Origin: Sinotaia quadrata
Lineage: Eukaryota; Mollusca; Gastropoda; Architaenioglossa; Viviparidae
Length of the DNA: 64,000 nt
Reading direction: 5' to 3'
NCBI GenBank assembly: GCA_028829895.1
Contig: CM054184.1
Span: 22,051,701 to 22,115,700 of the forward strand
Position numbers and translations under genes: made by a program
Part shown: piece by piece, positions 1 through 11,377 of the stretch
Position numbering within the stretch: position 1 is the first letter of the stretch
How the letters are laid out: every line of letters begins with the position of its first letter
Notes under the pieces: model-generated
Databases searched by the model: none
What the model saw: only the letters and a program-made list of their open reading frames with translations
What the model was told of the DNA's origin: nothing

Positions 1-318
1 GGGTCACGAGGTCATGACACAGAATTTGTCACAGATCGTCACAAGAACACAGTCTCAAAAGATCACATACTAAACACACAATCTCACAAGATCAGGTATT
101 AAACAGACAATCTCTAAAGATGAAGCACTAAAACACAATATCATAATATCAGGCATTAAAACACAATCTCACAATATCAAGTATATAGATATCCAATCTC
201 ACCAGATCAAGCACTGAAACACAATCTGACAAGATCAAGCACAAAACTCCAAACCTCACAAAATCAAGCACTAATAACAAATCACACAAGATCAAGTACG
301 AAAACACAATCTCACAAC
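1..318. repeat. Degenerate minisatellite, unit about 30 bp
   Basis: About ten diverged copies of a unit around 'acaatctcacaagatcaag' followed by 'cactaaaac'. Copies differ by substitutions and short indels. The array runs off the left edge, so its true length is unknown. It ends where hAT-like sequence begins. Confidence 0.85.
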
Positions 319-450
319 CAGCGTACAATTATATCCGGCCCGCGAGAGAATTTAGGCAAAAATATTTTTTAATGGCCCGGCGAATTGAAGTGCAAATCAA
401 ATTCCCTAATGTAGCAGCCTTGCCGGCTGCCTGAGAGATCAGAATAAGCG

Positions 451-676
451 TTGTTGTGTTTCGCTCACATTCACCCCACAAGCCGCAATAGACCTTTCTT
501 CTACACGATGTTCTCGGTCTTGGGCTGCTTCTAGGGAATCCCCACAGCCACGCGGCGCGTCTGAAGTGGAGGGTAGGACGACTGGTGGAAGGGATTGAAA
601 CAGGTCGCACCTATTTGGCGCACACCCTCAACCGCCCTCCTTCGGTGGGGGGGGAGGGGACCGAAGCCGCCTTTTG
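451..676 (-). mobile_element. SINE-like insertion inside the hAT element (copy 1)
   Basis: A 226-bp segment is bounded by a perfect 12-bp direct repeat 'tcagaataagcg' (439-450 and 677-688), read as the target-site duplication. On the minus strand it ends in an A-rich tail ('gcgaaacacaacaa') and contains 'tgtttcaatccc', which resembles a pol III B box. Its 3' half is shared with a second copy at 25835-25973. That shared block includes 'gctgtggggat' and 'gagaacatcgtg'. No tRNA parent could be named. Confidence 0.7.
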
Positions 677-870
677 TCAGAATAAGCGAAAATGAAAGTT
701 GTATATATAGTGCTTGGATATTTGTCATTACAACGTCCTGTTTCTCGTTTTGGATTGGCACATAAGAAATGAAATTAGAGTAGTGCCCGGATATTGCATC
801 ACTCCTTCCCGCTTACTTAATATCAATCAAGCGTCTATTGGTAGATGCACAATCTTAATTTTTTAAAGTC

Positions 871-1594
871 TTTAAAATGGCAAAGAGAAATGTTTTTAGT
901 AGAGTTTTCCAGCTGATCGAGGAAATCTGAGAGTTTATGAACAGCAAATGAAAAGACTCCACAGTTTTGCAGGATGAAAAGTGGAAATGTGAGTTGGCGT
1001 TTCTGTCTGACAAAACCACTCATCTCAACGTCTTCAACCTGCAGCTCCAGGGACGGAACCACTTGATCACTGATATGCATGATGGAGTGAAGGCATTTCA
1101 AGTGAAGCTGCACTTATGGGAGACACAAATACACCAATGCAACTTGTCTCATTTTCCTTGTTGCAAAGCAATGTTGAACCAAGTCAGCACCATTGGTGTT
1201 CCCAAATGCACAGTTTGCTAAAAAAAAAAAAAACCTGAACTCAGTTCGCGCTGATTTCGCACGGCGCTTTAGTGACTTTGAAACACAAAGTAATTTCAAG
1301 CTGTTTCGCAACCCATTTGCCATCGACGTGGAAACTGCACCAGTACATTTGCAGATGGAGCTCATAGAACTGCAGTGTAATTGGGCACTAAAGGCAAAGT
1401 ACGACACTCTGGGGCCTGCACAGTTCACTCATTTCATTCCTGGAACGATGCCCCAGCTTCGTCTACATGCGGCTCGAACCTTGAGCATGTTTGATAGCAC
1501 ATATCTGTGTGAGCAGCTGTTCTCTGTGATGAAGATTAACAAAACATCACACAGGAGTCGTCTCACTGATGAACACCTGCAGTCCATCCTGTGA
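871..1594 (+). pseudogene. hAT transposase, C-terminal part, frameshifted (GTF2IRD2/ZBED-like)
   Basis: This is the remnant of a hAT transposase, the enzyme that excises and inserts the element. From 871 the frame reads a piece resembling the 'RVF.L..EI.EFM' segment, with two stops (TGA at 928 and 949). It then opens through 967-1221, with 'LAFLSDKTTHLNVFNLQLQG' and 'ITDMHDGVKAFQVKL', both typical of the GTF2IRD2/ZBED-type catalytic domain. At the A-run near 1222-1233 the reading shifts to another frame and continues to 1594. That second part carries the C-terminal dimerisation block: 'MELIELQCNWALKAKY' near 1350-1400, then 'AARTLSMFDSTYLCEQLFS' and 'SHRSRLTDEHLQSIL' at the end. The N-terminal zinc finger and first catalytic residues are absent, so it cannot be functional. 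Slippage in the A-run is the likely cause of the frameshift. Confidence 0.88.
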
Positions 1595-1861
1595 AATCTC
1601 CATAATACAGAACCTTACTCCAAACATAAAAGAACTTATTGCCAACAAAAGATGCCAAACATCTAGGTCTGACAAATTGGCATAAGAGCGAAAATCGGTA
1701 TGCCTTGATTTGTTATTATTTTAACTTTTGACCGTTTTAATTATATTAGTGTTTAAAAGGTTTAGTTTTCCACTGTTCAATGAGTGTTTATACAATTCGG
1801 CCCGCAACCTTAAGTGTGATTAGAGTTTTGGCCCCCTGTGCGATTGAGTTTGACACCCCTG

Positions 1862-2128
1862 TTCTAATAGATTGCAGGCTGAAACTAACGACTGACAGAA
1901 GGCTTGCAGAGCTGATGAACAAATTGGGAATTGTACGCTGAACTGTTCTTGGATTTATTTATCATTAGCAGATTAGCTCCATGTCAACAAACTCCTCCCT
2001 TTAAAAAATTTTTTAAATAATCGCATGTTTTGAAATATCTTCAAATTTCTAATGGTGACTTTGAGCGCATAAATAGGCTGTATGTAGATAACTATCATAA
2101 ATTTATCTATGTTCATACACATAAAATG

Positions 2129-2134
<6 letters not shown>
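1862..2134. other. Unassigned AT-rich spacer
   Basis: Follows the hAT right end. No coding potential, repeat structure or known motif was recognised here. Confidence 0.5.
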
Positions 2135-2193
<59 letters not shown>

Positions 2194-2225
2194 GCACATA
2201 CACATGTATGTGTGTGTGGGGGGGA
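2135..2225. repeat. (CA)n microsatellite with G-run
   Basis: Near-perfect CA repeat to about 2190. It degrades into 'cgcacgcacatacac', then TG-rich sequence and a short G run. The open frames across it on both strands are translations of the dinucleotide. Confidence 0.97.
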
Positions 2226-2633
2226 TGTAGTGGGGTCTATCAATGATATCCAAGGGCACAAGTAGATAGTGTATGTTCTGCTGTTATAGCGCTATCAATG
2301 GACATACAAGTAGGCTATTAATGTATGTATGTATTCGGATGACATAAAAACGTTGAGAATAATCATATATTTTCATTTCAAAAAATGAAATGGCATTTAG
2401 TCACATCACATCTTCCATAATTGTTTGTCTTCGTAAACCCGTACATTTCCCTATAAATGCTGGTTGTTTACTTACTCATTCACTCAATTGATCTTGTAAC
2501 AAATATTTTTCTTAGATTAATTTATTAAAATTTAACAACGTTTAACAAATATTAACTAATTTTAACAATTATTTTTAAGGAAATCTATTATTTCCCTTTG
2601 TAAAGAAACCATTAGCCTCTAACAAACTAAAGA
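2226..2633. other. Unassigned AT-rich spacer
   Basis: About 400 bp of AT-rich DNA with several 'tttaacaa' words near 2525-2570. No gene or element was recognised. Confidence 0.5.
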
Positions 2634-2852
<219 letters not shown>

Positions 2853-3141
2853 GACAACTTTCGAAAAGAAGAGAACATCAAGTAAAGATATTTCCAAAAA
2901 AAAGTGGAGAAAAAACGAAATACATCTACATCATTAAATGTAACTCTAAGTGAATATATTACAAAACAGTAAGTACACACAAAACATAGAAAGCAAAATA
3001 AAATAAATTACATTACACGAAGCGAGAAAAAGCATTTTTGTGCTGATACTAATAAAACACATTATTTTGAAATGACACATTAGAAAAGAAGCATTACTGT
3101 ATACTGACACACTAGGAAAAGGCATTATTGTATACTGATAG

Positions 3142-4321
3142 TGTGGCAGAGTAAATTTGCCTCTCCCTATTTTAAATTTAATTGTTATATAACTTGTCCG
3201 ATTTGATATGCTGTGTTTATTATGCTGTGTGCATGTATTGGGCTAATAAATACCGTTGCAGGAAACTGTAAGTTAAGACTGGAATGTAAGTAAGAATGGA
3301 GTTATAAAGCAATAACCTAGAAGCTTAGCATTTGTTCTCTGCTTATATTTTGCAGAGACAAGTAACCTGTTTTGTTTTCATTTCAAAGTTTGATTTGAAC
3401 CTACTGCTTTACTCTTTATAAAGCATTGTGATGACTGGGGTAGATGCAGGAAATCATATGCCACAGTGTGTGTAATGTAAATAATTACACTACACTTCTT
3501 TGATGTATGGCAGCAAAAGTATGCTGACTTAAGTGAGCAATTTCTGGTACAGTGAAGTTACTAGAAATAGCTACAGTTGTTGTTCTCCTTGAGGGAACAA
3601 ACTTCAGTGAAGGTGTCCAATGTTAAACTGAGAAAATAACAGTGAAACAGTTTCTTCAACTGAGTGAGCATGTTGAGATGATGTAATAATGGCTACAATA
3701 AACTTGTGTCTTTGTTGCAAAAGCAATGGAAGGACTATTGAGACAGCAGTTAAACAAGAGTATGTAAAAACTATTATTGCTTATCTCTAATAACTCCATT
3801 TCTGCTCTCTGATAAGAACTATTCTGCAATTTGTATTGACATTATTGTTGAAGTGCATTTAAGATATCGACTGTGTAAACATAAAATTATCTAAATGTGA
3901 GTTCAAGAATATTGATGTCAAGTAATCTTTTTATTGTATTTGTCATATGTATATTTGATTGTTGATTTAATTAATTTATTGTTAAACTTATTGACCTTCT
4001 TATGCATATTAATAGCCTTATGTTGGAGAAGAAAGTTGGTGGATGAGGGCTTGCTAAATATAGATTAAAGAGAGATTTGTCTTCTCCTTTAGTAAGAAGT
4101 TTTCCACCTACGAAATGATTGTGTGACCGTAAATGTTTATTTTTAATGGAAGAGAGAAAACGTTTACAGCGCCCGCATGTCCGCCAAGTGAGAGAGACAT
4201 TGGGGGGGTCTTCTGGAGAATTATTAATAACATAAATTAAGATTCATATCATTTGTAATTAGTTCTGGATGATTAATTAATTAATAATAATATCCATTAA
4301 CTAAATGGCGTTGGCATCACA
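3142..4321 (+). mobile_element. Unclassified interspersed repeat 'family A', copy 1
   Basis: A 1.18-kb block starting 'tgtggcagagtaaatttg' and ending near 'ggcgttggcatcaca'. It shares long stretches with 26211-27782 (plus), 48580-50269 (minus) and 51807-52409 (minus). Shared markers in order are 'gttgcaggaaactgtaagtt' (about 3255), 'gatgtatggcagcaaa' (about 3502), 'aagttttccacctac' (about 4096), 'cgcccgcatgtccgccaag' (about 4171) and 'cataaattaagatt', followed by an ATT-rich tail. The ends have the form TG...CA, as in an LTR or some DNA transposons. No open frame of note was found, so it is non-autonomous or an LTR. This copy lacks an internal segment present in copies 2 and 3. Confidence 0.75.
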
Positions 4322-4510
4322 ACAGAATTTCTTGTACACAAGGAAAAACACTATTGTATAGTTAAATCTAAAGTACAGGAGTAGAATTAAACGTTGATAA
4401 AGGCTGTTAGAAAGTTCGCATTAAATATCATTTATTATTCTGGGCTTTATAGAATTAAGTGTTTTATTCGGCCAGTCAGATAAAATTATCATGGTTGACT
4501 GAATCACTCC

Positions 4511-4690
4511 AAATTAAGTGGTTGATTACGTAAATGTGTCACAGACAGAATTAAGTGGTTGATTACGTCACTCAGAATTAAGTGGTTGATTACGTCACTC
4601 AGAATTAAGTGGTTGATTACGTCACTCAGAATTAAGTGGCTAATTGCGTCACTCGGAATTAAATGGTTGATTGCGTCACTCAGACAAGGG
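4511..4690. repeat. Minisatellite, 27-bp unit
   Basis: About six copies of 'cagaattaagtggttgatta' plus 'cgtcact'. Outer copies are more diverged than inner ones. Confidence 0.92.
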
Positions 4691-4849
4691 ATATTGACTA
4701 TGTATATGCATTAGACAACAATGTGCTGTGTATTATTCCATGGGATACCGCCTACTTTATTTGCTTCTGGCAGAAGTGACTGATTTTATTGCTATAGCAA
4801 GGACATCAATACAAATTGCTTCATATAATATCTTTATCCATTTATATAA

Positions 4850-5320
4850 TTTAGAACGGTTGACTTGAATGTGTCCCCAAAATAGAAAAAAGATAAAGTA
4901 TTCGTCTATTTATAGCATTAATTTGAGATCGGTTGGCTTGCTCTTCTAAAAAAGATAATATCTTCATCCATTTTCATCATGTAGAACGTTTGGCTTGAAT
5001 GTGTATTAAAATAGATATCTTAATTCTATCATCTAGATTGGTTGGCTTGAATGTGTATTAAAATAGATATCTTAATTCTATCATCTAGATTGGTTGACTT
5101 GAATGTGTATTAAAATAGATATCTTAATTCTATCATCTAGATTGGTTGGCTTGAATGTGTATTAAAATAGATATCTTAATTCCATCATCTAGATCGGTTG
5201 GCTTGAATGTGTTTTAAAATAGATATCTTAAATTCCATCATCTAGATAGATTGGCTTGAATGTATTTTTAAAAATAGCTGTCGTAATCAATTCTTTCATC
5301 TAGATTCTCATGGAGGTAGA
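4850..5320. repeat. Minisatellite, 52-bp unit
   Basis: The unit contains 'ggttggcttgaatgtgt' then 'attaaaatagatatcttaat' and 'tctatcatctag'. Four or five central copies (4990-5240) are nearly identical, with diverged copies on each side. Confidence 0.93.
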
Positions 5321-5514
5321 TATTTTCATCCATTTGTATCCTCTAGATTGGTTGTTTTACATGTTTTTAAGAAAGAGTAACCGCCCTCTTCACGAGTAAT
5401 ATAGTTTCACTTGCGCTTTTTGCACGCTGACCTCGCGTTCAAACAAGAGAGACTCACGATAAACAAGGATTTCAACCGCCTTCTTCATCGGACAGATAAG
5501 AACGAAAGGGGAAG

Positions 5515-5539
5515 ATGGATCGCGATGTACAAATAATGG
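5515..5539 (+). CDS. Candidate first coding exon (start codon plus splice donor)
   Basis: The ATG at 5515 sits in a strong initiation context (A at -3, G at +4: 'gaagATGG'). It reads eight codons (MDRDVQIM) plus one base, then meets a canonical donor 'G|GTAAGT' at 5539/5540. The 130 bp upstream are non-repetitive, richer in G+C than the surroundings and could be a 5' UTR. The intron phase is 1. The acceptor proposed at 30229/30230 is also phase 1, so the two exons would join in frame. The open frame running on to 5760 is then intronic. The protein is not recognised. The evidence is only signal-level; a chance ATG near a chance GTAAGT is a real alternative. Confidence 0.25.
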
Positions 5540-5545
5540 GTAAGT

Positions 5546-6099
5546 CCAAACTCCTCGAATTTGACACGCGACTGAAGAGAGTTATCCCCCTTTTAAAAAA
5601 AACTTTTGAAACCATTACGAATACAAATATTATCTTGTATTGCAACGAACTAGCCTTTTTTAAAGCTAGGTTATCTATCCACCCGACTATCCCTCAATCC
5701 ACCCATCTCCCTGTCTTTCCGCAGAAGAAAGATGAAGGGGACTTATCAGTTTACACATAGATAACGATATCGACTAGAGTGTCTCATCTTTAGGGTTGTT
5801 GTCTTTAAAGAAAAAAACCAAGAAACAAGCGAAAGCGCCGTAAAGAAACTGCCGTTGTTAAATACTAGTATCAGGCGCCGAGAGTTAAACAAAATGAGTA
5901 CAATGAGATAAAAACAGACATTAGCGGCTAGAAACCGTTTGTTCATCTGGATTGTGCGCATCTTTCTCATGCAACTAGAAACAACTTTGTCAACACCTCT
6001 TCATGTAAGTGGAGACAATTTTATCAACATCGAGAATCGTTTGTCTGGGATACCATAGCTCATGGCGCAAAGAGTTCAATTCTCTTTCGATTTGCTGCC
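5546..6099. other. Unassigned, non-repetitive
   Basis: About 550 bp without recognisable repeats. Short open frames occur on both strands (5515-5760 plus, 5746-5970 minus) but resemble no known family. If the exon at 5515 is real, this is the start of its intron. Confidence 0.45.
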
Positions 6100-6290
6100 G
6101 AGAATCGGTACGTAACAATTAAATCTTCTTTTGATTTGATGCTGAGAATTGGTACGTAACAATTAAATCTTCTTTTGATTTGATGCTGAGAATTGGTACG
6201 TAACAATTAAATCTTTTGATTTGATGCTGAGAATCGGTACGTAACAATTAAATCTTCTTTTGATTTGATGCTGAGAATTGGTACATAATA
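6100..6290. repeat. Minisatellite, 44-bp unit
   Basis: Four to five copies of 'cttttgatttgatgctgaga' plus 'attggtacgtaacaattaaat'. One copy has a short deletion. Confidence 0.93.
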
Positions 6291-6519
6291 TTAAAACTTA
6301 AAATAAATGTAACTCTGTTAAATGCATTTTAAAAAGAATCAAAATGTTTAAAATTATAACGGTACGAAGCATTATAAGCACTCCGTTCAGTTGAAAGTCG
6401 TATAAATATTAAAGAAAATGTTAACATTCTTTATATTAATCTTGAAAACATGTTCATAATAAACTTCACTACCATTAACCTTGAAGTATCTTCTATTTCG
6501 GCTCAATAAACTTCCTTCA

Positions 6520-6775
6520 TGCACACGTAATCTATTTATATATAGTAAACTTGATCTATAATCTATATTTATTAATATATGATACACGTAATCTATTTAT
6601 ATATAGTAAACTTGATCTATAATCTATATTTATTATTATATGATACACGTAATCTATGTATATAAAGTAAACTTGATCTATAATCTATATTTATTCATAT
6701 ATAATACACATTATTTATATATATAGTAAACTTGATCTATAAACTATATCTATTAATATATGATACACATTGTAA
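6520..6775. repeat. Minisatellite, about 62-bp unit
   Basis: Four copies containing 'cacgtaatctatttatatat' and 'agtaaacttgatctataa'. They are very AT-rich. Confidence 0.93.
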
Positions 6776-8998
6776 AGTCGAAAATGCAGATTATTACATT
6801 AACCTAAATTTAATATAAATTCTAATTATTTGAATTTTTATTTCTTCAACTATGGCAAAATTTAACTCCAAATTTCGCCCTGTAAATATTCGTAAACAGT
6901 TTTGGTCAGCCGACTTTGATCCCGTCTGGGAAGGGAAGAACAAAAGTGTAAATTGAATAGCTGCCATTCGATTCGCGTGGCTCGAATGGTCGACGGACGC
7001 TCACGGGGAATAGCGCTCTGAGCTCTGATGACATCACCGGTTTCGTATCACAGGTGCAGGTAACCAGGTTCGACCCATCGCGGTTAGCATCTAAGAGTCG
7101 AGACAACAAGAGGAACACCGACCCCTTAGAACTAGTTGGCCAACCATGACTACTTACAAAGGGTCGAGACAAAGGCATTAATTGCACCCACGAGTAAGAA
7201 GGTACTCGAACCCTGACTCGAAAACCCGATTACTGAAATAGGGCGAGCGAGCAAATTTAATTTCACTATGAGCTTTCTCAAGGCCCACAATGACTTCCTG
7301 CAAAGATTGGGCAGAATAGGACATGTCTGAAATGGTAAATATATTTGTAAATAATGATTCGCAAATTCTACTTATTACAAATTTTGAGTTGTATTTTTCT
7401 TGCAAATGTTGTATTTTAAAATGATATCAAGCAAACACATGTAAAGAAATTCAAATGAGAACCAAGAATAAAATTACAGACTTAACACTTAGTAAAACAT
7501 GAACTGATGTATGCAAACACTTGTATATTTCAAAGCTCCGAAGTCAACAGGTTCCATCAAAAGTACTATCACAAGTTCTACCAGTTAAAACTCCATCTAC
7601 ACTGAGAGCGTCAGCTTTATCTTCAAACTAGAGACCTTGGCCCTGATTAACCCTGGTCTAAAGATACTGTCACTGGAACATTGCTAGACTTTTGCAAGAA
7701 ACCCAGTTGGTCAAGAAGACAAGGGGGAGGAAAGCATTAAAATTCGCCCCAACCATAATTAAGATACAGAAAACACCCCGTGGGTATTACACGTGACGCA
7801 GGCAAGACAGCCTGTGACGGAAAGGGTGATTTTTCGGACCTGAAAATACTTTCTGGGAGACCAGTATTGGTACGTGAAATTCACCAGTAATACGGGGTTT
7901 CTGCCAAGTGGGGAAATCTATGAATGGATGAACTAACAGAGTAATGAGTGACTCATGTATTAAGTGTAACAAATTTAATAGCTGACTTTGTGTAAGAATT
8001 TCATTTGGATTACAACGGTAACCCAGGACAAACAAAGTGTAACACCAGAATGGTGTATATGTAACCAAGTTCCTGACAAAATAACTGTGAATATTCGAAC
8101 ATTCTAGTAAAGAGTGAAATGAAAGACTTTTCCAAGTTTGTTCATCTGTAGCCAGCATTGCCTACCAGCCAACAGCGCCAGGCAGGGACAGAGTCAACGA
8201 TCACAAATTACATCAGGTGAATGCATACTTATGCTTGTGTCATATGTCTGTAATTGTTCCTTGATTAATGTAATTTCTGATTCTGATTCTTTTCTTTATA
8301 GTCTATTTTATAGTGATTATAACATAGAGATATTTCGTATCTGAAGACCTAGTAATTGTTCTAGGCAACGTATTGAAACCATTTCATTTTCTGACTGTAT
8401 AATTTTCTGGTAAATGTTCTAGGGAATTAACACATGATTAATATTTCTAATTTAAAGTTTAGTGTGATAAGCTTTTGAGAGACCTGTGAATGTCTGATAT
8501 ATCGCCTTGAGTGTAATTTAATTGTTATTCTATCTGTAACTGATTTATTATTGTTTCTTTCTTTTAATAAATTATTATTTTTACCTATCCACTCGCGTCA
8601 TTTCTCAGGAGAGGCAACTGTGTATAGATGACGGTGGGGGCTCGCCAATGACGTAATAACGACTACAAGACGGTCTAAAGAAACATTTTTTAGGGTAGTT
8701 CCGTCATCGGATTGGGGAGATTAACGTGAGGGCCGAGACAACGACTCTGAGACTGACGAGAATAGTTCAGCTAGGGCCGGTTATCTTGGACGAGTAACAC
8801 CTAGGGGAAGGAGGTAATTAGTGACGTAACCCGGGGCTTGACTTAGTCACTCCCAGACCGCGAAAGACAAAGACCCTGTCGTGAACCTAGTGTATGATTG
8901 CAGGAAAATTGAATGTGGAAAGATAATTATTTTAAAATATGAATGTTATCACACATTAAGTAATCAGAGACACTACGCCCATTCACACACTTTATCTA
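6776..8998. other. Mostly non-repetitive DNA; possible LTR-like sequence at 7812-8640
   Basis: About 2.2 kb with few tandem repeats. An 'aataaa' signal at about 8566 lies about 70 bp before 'tggggggctcg'-like sequence ('ggtgggggctcgcc', near 8634), which resembles a tRNA-Pro primer-binding site. A moderately G+C-rich leader-like stretch follows. This could be the end of an LTR, but no matching second LTR, clear TG...CA ends or pol frame were found. A tRNA-like B-box word ('gggtcgaacctgg', minus strand near 7072) may mark an old SINE. Confidence 0.25.
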
Positions 8999-9080
8999 TA
9001 TGGTACAAGTGACAACTTGTACCATATATATATAACTGTTATTTTATATGGTTATATATATATGGTACAAGTTGTCACTT
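8999..9080. repeat. Long perfect inverted repeat (hairpin, 30-bp stem)
   Basis: 9007-9036 is the exact reverse complement of 9051-9080, with a 14-base loop. Inside, 8999-9010 and 9015-9026 form a second 12-bp palindrome ('tatggtacaagt' / 'acttgtaccata') sharing the same bases. Three copies of the 'ggtacaagt' word are thus present in alternating orientation. Confidence 0.9.
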
Positions 9081-10542
9081 AATAAAAGAAATGCGTATTA
9101 AATCTGTATATAAACCTTTTTATTTCAAATTGTCCTGTCGTAAGGAAAATTTTTCCATTTCTAAAAGCAATTTCCTTCCTGTATTTTTTTTAGTTTCTTT
9201 TTTTATTCATCCTTTCGAGGACTGCACTTTTTTTAAATTATTTTTTGTCACGTTTGTGTGCATTTATTTCTGTTTCTTCTTCATTCTGTTTTTTTTTCTT
9301 TCAATTTTTCATTTAGTTCCATTATCTGTCCCTTCTCAGCATTGCTAGCACTGATTTACGCACAATAAATGTGGCTTTTCTGTCCGTTGTGGATTTATTA
9401 CTTTCTTCACTGGCTCCTTTGATGTTCTTTCTTTTGTTCATTCACTGGTTTGTTCGCTGGCTCCTATTCAAAACACTACATTGTGGTGGTACGACAAGAC
9501 TACTATGGTATACGCATGATGATGTTGGTAACTATGTTTGACTGTTCTAAGGTTGAGGTCCACTTCTTTCAATCTCAAAGTGATTTTTTTTTTTAATAGT
9601 TTCCCATTCAGGATCAAAAATTATTATTATGTCTTCTCATACAGAATTTCAGCGATGCTCTCTCAAACAAAGTTTTAAGCAGTGCTTTTCCTAACAGGAC
9701 TTAAACAGTGCCTTTTTAACAGAGTAACAGTGCTTTTTTCTAACAGGACTTAAGCAGTAGTGAGCGAAGTCTGTCTCTGCAGCCTGGTATGGTTGGCAGT
9801 CGATGTCAAGCCTGGAAACAATCTTTTATTTCACTCTAGTGAATGTTCGCACAATTACAGTTCCGTTAGAAAACTTGTTACACAAATCACAGTCACTAAA
9901 CACAATTCTTGATGTTATTGAAACACAGTTCTTGATATTGTAAATCACAGTTCTTTATTTACTTGAACAATACACATTTTGGCACACTTTAACTAACTAA
10001 GTGTCCATGTTATCATTCTCATTCAAGGAAATACTTATGTGTAGATTCATTCCTTGAACACGTAGCTTTTAACATCTAGTCACCACTCTTCTCTCAGTAC
10101 ATCCATTCGTTAGCTTCCCCACTTGACAGAAGAAACACCGTGTCACTGTGAATTCATGCACCAGTGCCTATCTCCCAGATAGCACTCTCCAGGTTGAAAA
10201 TACTGTTAGGTCGCAAAACTCCTGCTTGCATCATGAGTAACACCCAATGAGATGTGGATGATACGGTAGTAAAGTTGTCGGCTCCATTAGAGAATGCCTC
10301 ATTCTAGCAATAATGTTGAAAAACGTATTTTGTTAGTTGAATTTTAAGATTTGTTTTCCTCCCGGTCTCCTCTCGTAACTACATCCGGGACCTATTTCTA
10401 CGAAGAAAACCAAGATAAAATAAACCGGCAATTCAATGAATACAGTATTTTTATATAACGTATTACAGAATTCTATAATATCTGAAGTATTAATTTATAA
10501 ATATATCTCCTATCCTCATCATCATTGCTGATTTTGTTAGTG
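9081..10542. other. Unassigned, T-rich, with weak tandem structure
   Basis: 9081-9350 is pyrimidine-rich. 9640-9760 holds about four diverged copies around 'aacaggacttaagcagtgc'. 9850-9960 repeats 'cacagttcttgat'. No gene was recognised. The 85-residue frame at 9091-9348 is Phe-rich because of T runs. Confidence 0.5.
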
Positions 10543-10672
10543 GCCGTTTCTCATCGTAACGTCATTGCTGTCTTCTTTATTGACTGTTTCTCATCTCACT
10601 GTCCTTAAGGTCATTGCTCTCTTCCTTATTGACTGTTTCTCATCTCACTGTCCTTAACTCCATTGCTATTTC
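10543..10672. repeat. Minisatellite, about 55 bp, 2-3 copies
   Basis: Repeats of 'attgactgtttctcatctca' with 'ctgtccttaa' and 'cattgct'. A second short repeat, 'gttcgttgtgata', follows at about 10698-10750. Confidence 0.8.
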
Positions 10673-10838
10673 TTCTGTTGTAGCAGTTTTCTTCTTTGTT
10701 CGTTGTGATAGGTTGAATCTCCATTTATGTCGTCGTTCGTTGTGATAAGTTGTACCTTCATTTTCATAATCATTCATTGTGGTAGGATGTTGATCTTCCA
10801 TTTTCAACTTCATTCTCTTGGTATCCACTTTCATTATT

Positions 10839-11164
10839 GGTTCACCGACAAATGCGCGAAAGACAATTGCGCGCCGATAAAACGCGATTTAACATAATTA
10901 TATCATCGCGATTATTATTCTTAAAATTATTAAGATTTGATGTATCATTTAGTTGCATCTTCATTCTTTTCATTGCCTTTGGTCGGCTATTTACAAATTG
11001 TGTCTCGTATATGTTATTATTACATTCTTGTACGATTTAACATGTATCATCGCGATTTTGTCTATCGCAAAAAAAAATTTTATCGATGCGACTGTGTTGT
11101 CGCGCATTTGTCCATCGCGTTTTTGTCGGCGCGCAATTGTCTTTCGCGCATTTGTCGGGTCACC
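10839..11164. mobile_element. Mutator-like MITE with intact target-site duplication
   Basis: A 326-bp non-autonomous element. The left end reads 'accgacaaatgcgcgaaag' then 'acaattgcgcgccga'; the right end, reverse-complemented, gives the same string with few changes. The inverted repeats run at least 48 bp and are CpG-rich. The flanks are a perfect 10-bp direct repeat 'ttcattattg' (10830-10839 and 11165-11174). Nine bases duplicated plus a shared G fits equally well. Long inverted repeats with a 9-10 bp duplication are the signature of the Mutator (MULE) superfamily. There is no transposase, so it would depend on another element. Open frames inside it are incidental. Confidence 0.85.
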
Positions 11165-11204
11165 TTCATTATTGACCAAGAAAACTTTACTTCTTTCAAC
11201 AGCA

Positions 11205-11350
11205 TGCCCCTCATTCTGTCTGCTCTCGGTTAATGACAGCCACAAGCGTATTCTGCTCTCGGTTAATGGCCACAAACATATTCTGCTCTCGGTTAATGAC
11301 AGCCACAAACATTTTCTGCTCTCGGTTAATGACAACCACAAACATATTAT
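11205..11350. repeat. Minisatellite, about 33-bp unit
   Basis: Four copies of 'ctgctctcggttaatgacag' plus 'ccacaaacata'. One copy has lost 4 bp. Confidence 0.9.
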
Positions 11351-11377
11351 GCAATGATTATGCCTTCTAATAGAAAA

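Larger units (their letters stand above)
325..1861 (+). mobile_element. Decayed hAT DNA transposon (Charlie-like)
   Basis: The right end is the terminal motif 'gagtttgacacccctg' (1846-1861), whose reverse complement 'caggggtgtcaaactc' is a typical hAT terminal inverted repeat. Just inside both ends are the related subterminal motifs 'ccggcccgcgagagaa' (left, about 334-350) and 'cggcccgcaacctta' (right, about 1799-1813), as in hAT elements related to GTF2IRD2-type genes. The outermost left inverted repeat is missing or eroded next to the leading minisatellite, so the left limit is approximate. The interior holds a broken transposase (871-1594) and a SINE-like insert (451-676). The motifs are seen; the superfamily assignment rests on established features of hAT elements. 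Confidence 0.8.

Noticed and set aside
2030..2230. His/Thr-rich frames over CA arrays (also at 11.96, 15.26 and 57.06 kb)
   Set aside because: They are direct translations of dinucleotide repeats.
6906..7187. Possible tRNA-derived SINE on the minus strand
   Set aside because: A- and B-box-like words are present, but the spacing is poor and no A tail, target duplication or second copy was seen.
7812..8640. Possible complete LTR with a tRNA-Pro primer site
   Set aside because: The primer-site match is about ten bases, the ends are not clearly TG...CA, and no partner LTR or pol gene was found. It is kept only as a note in the spacer entry.
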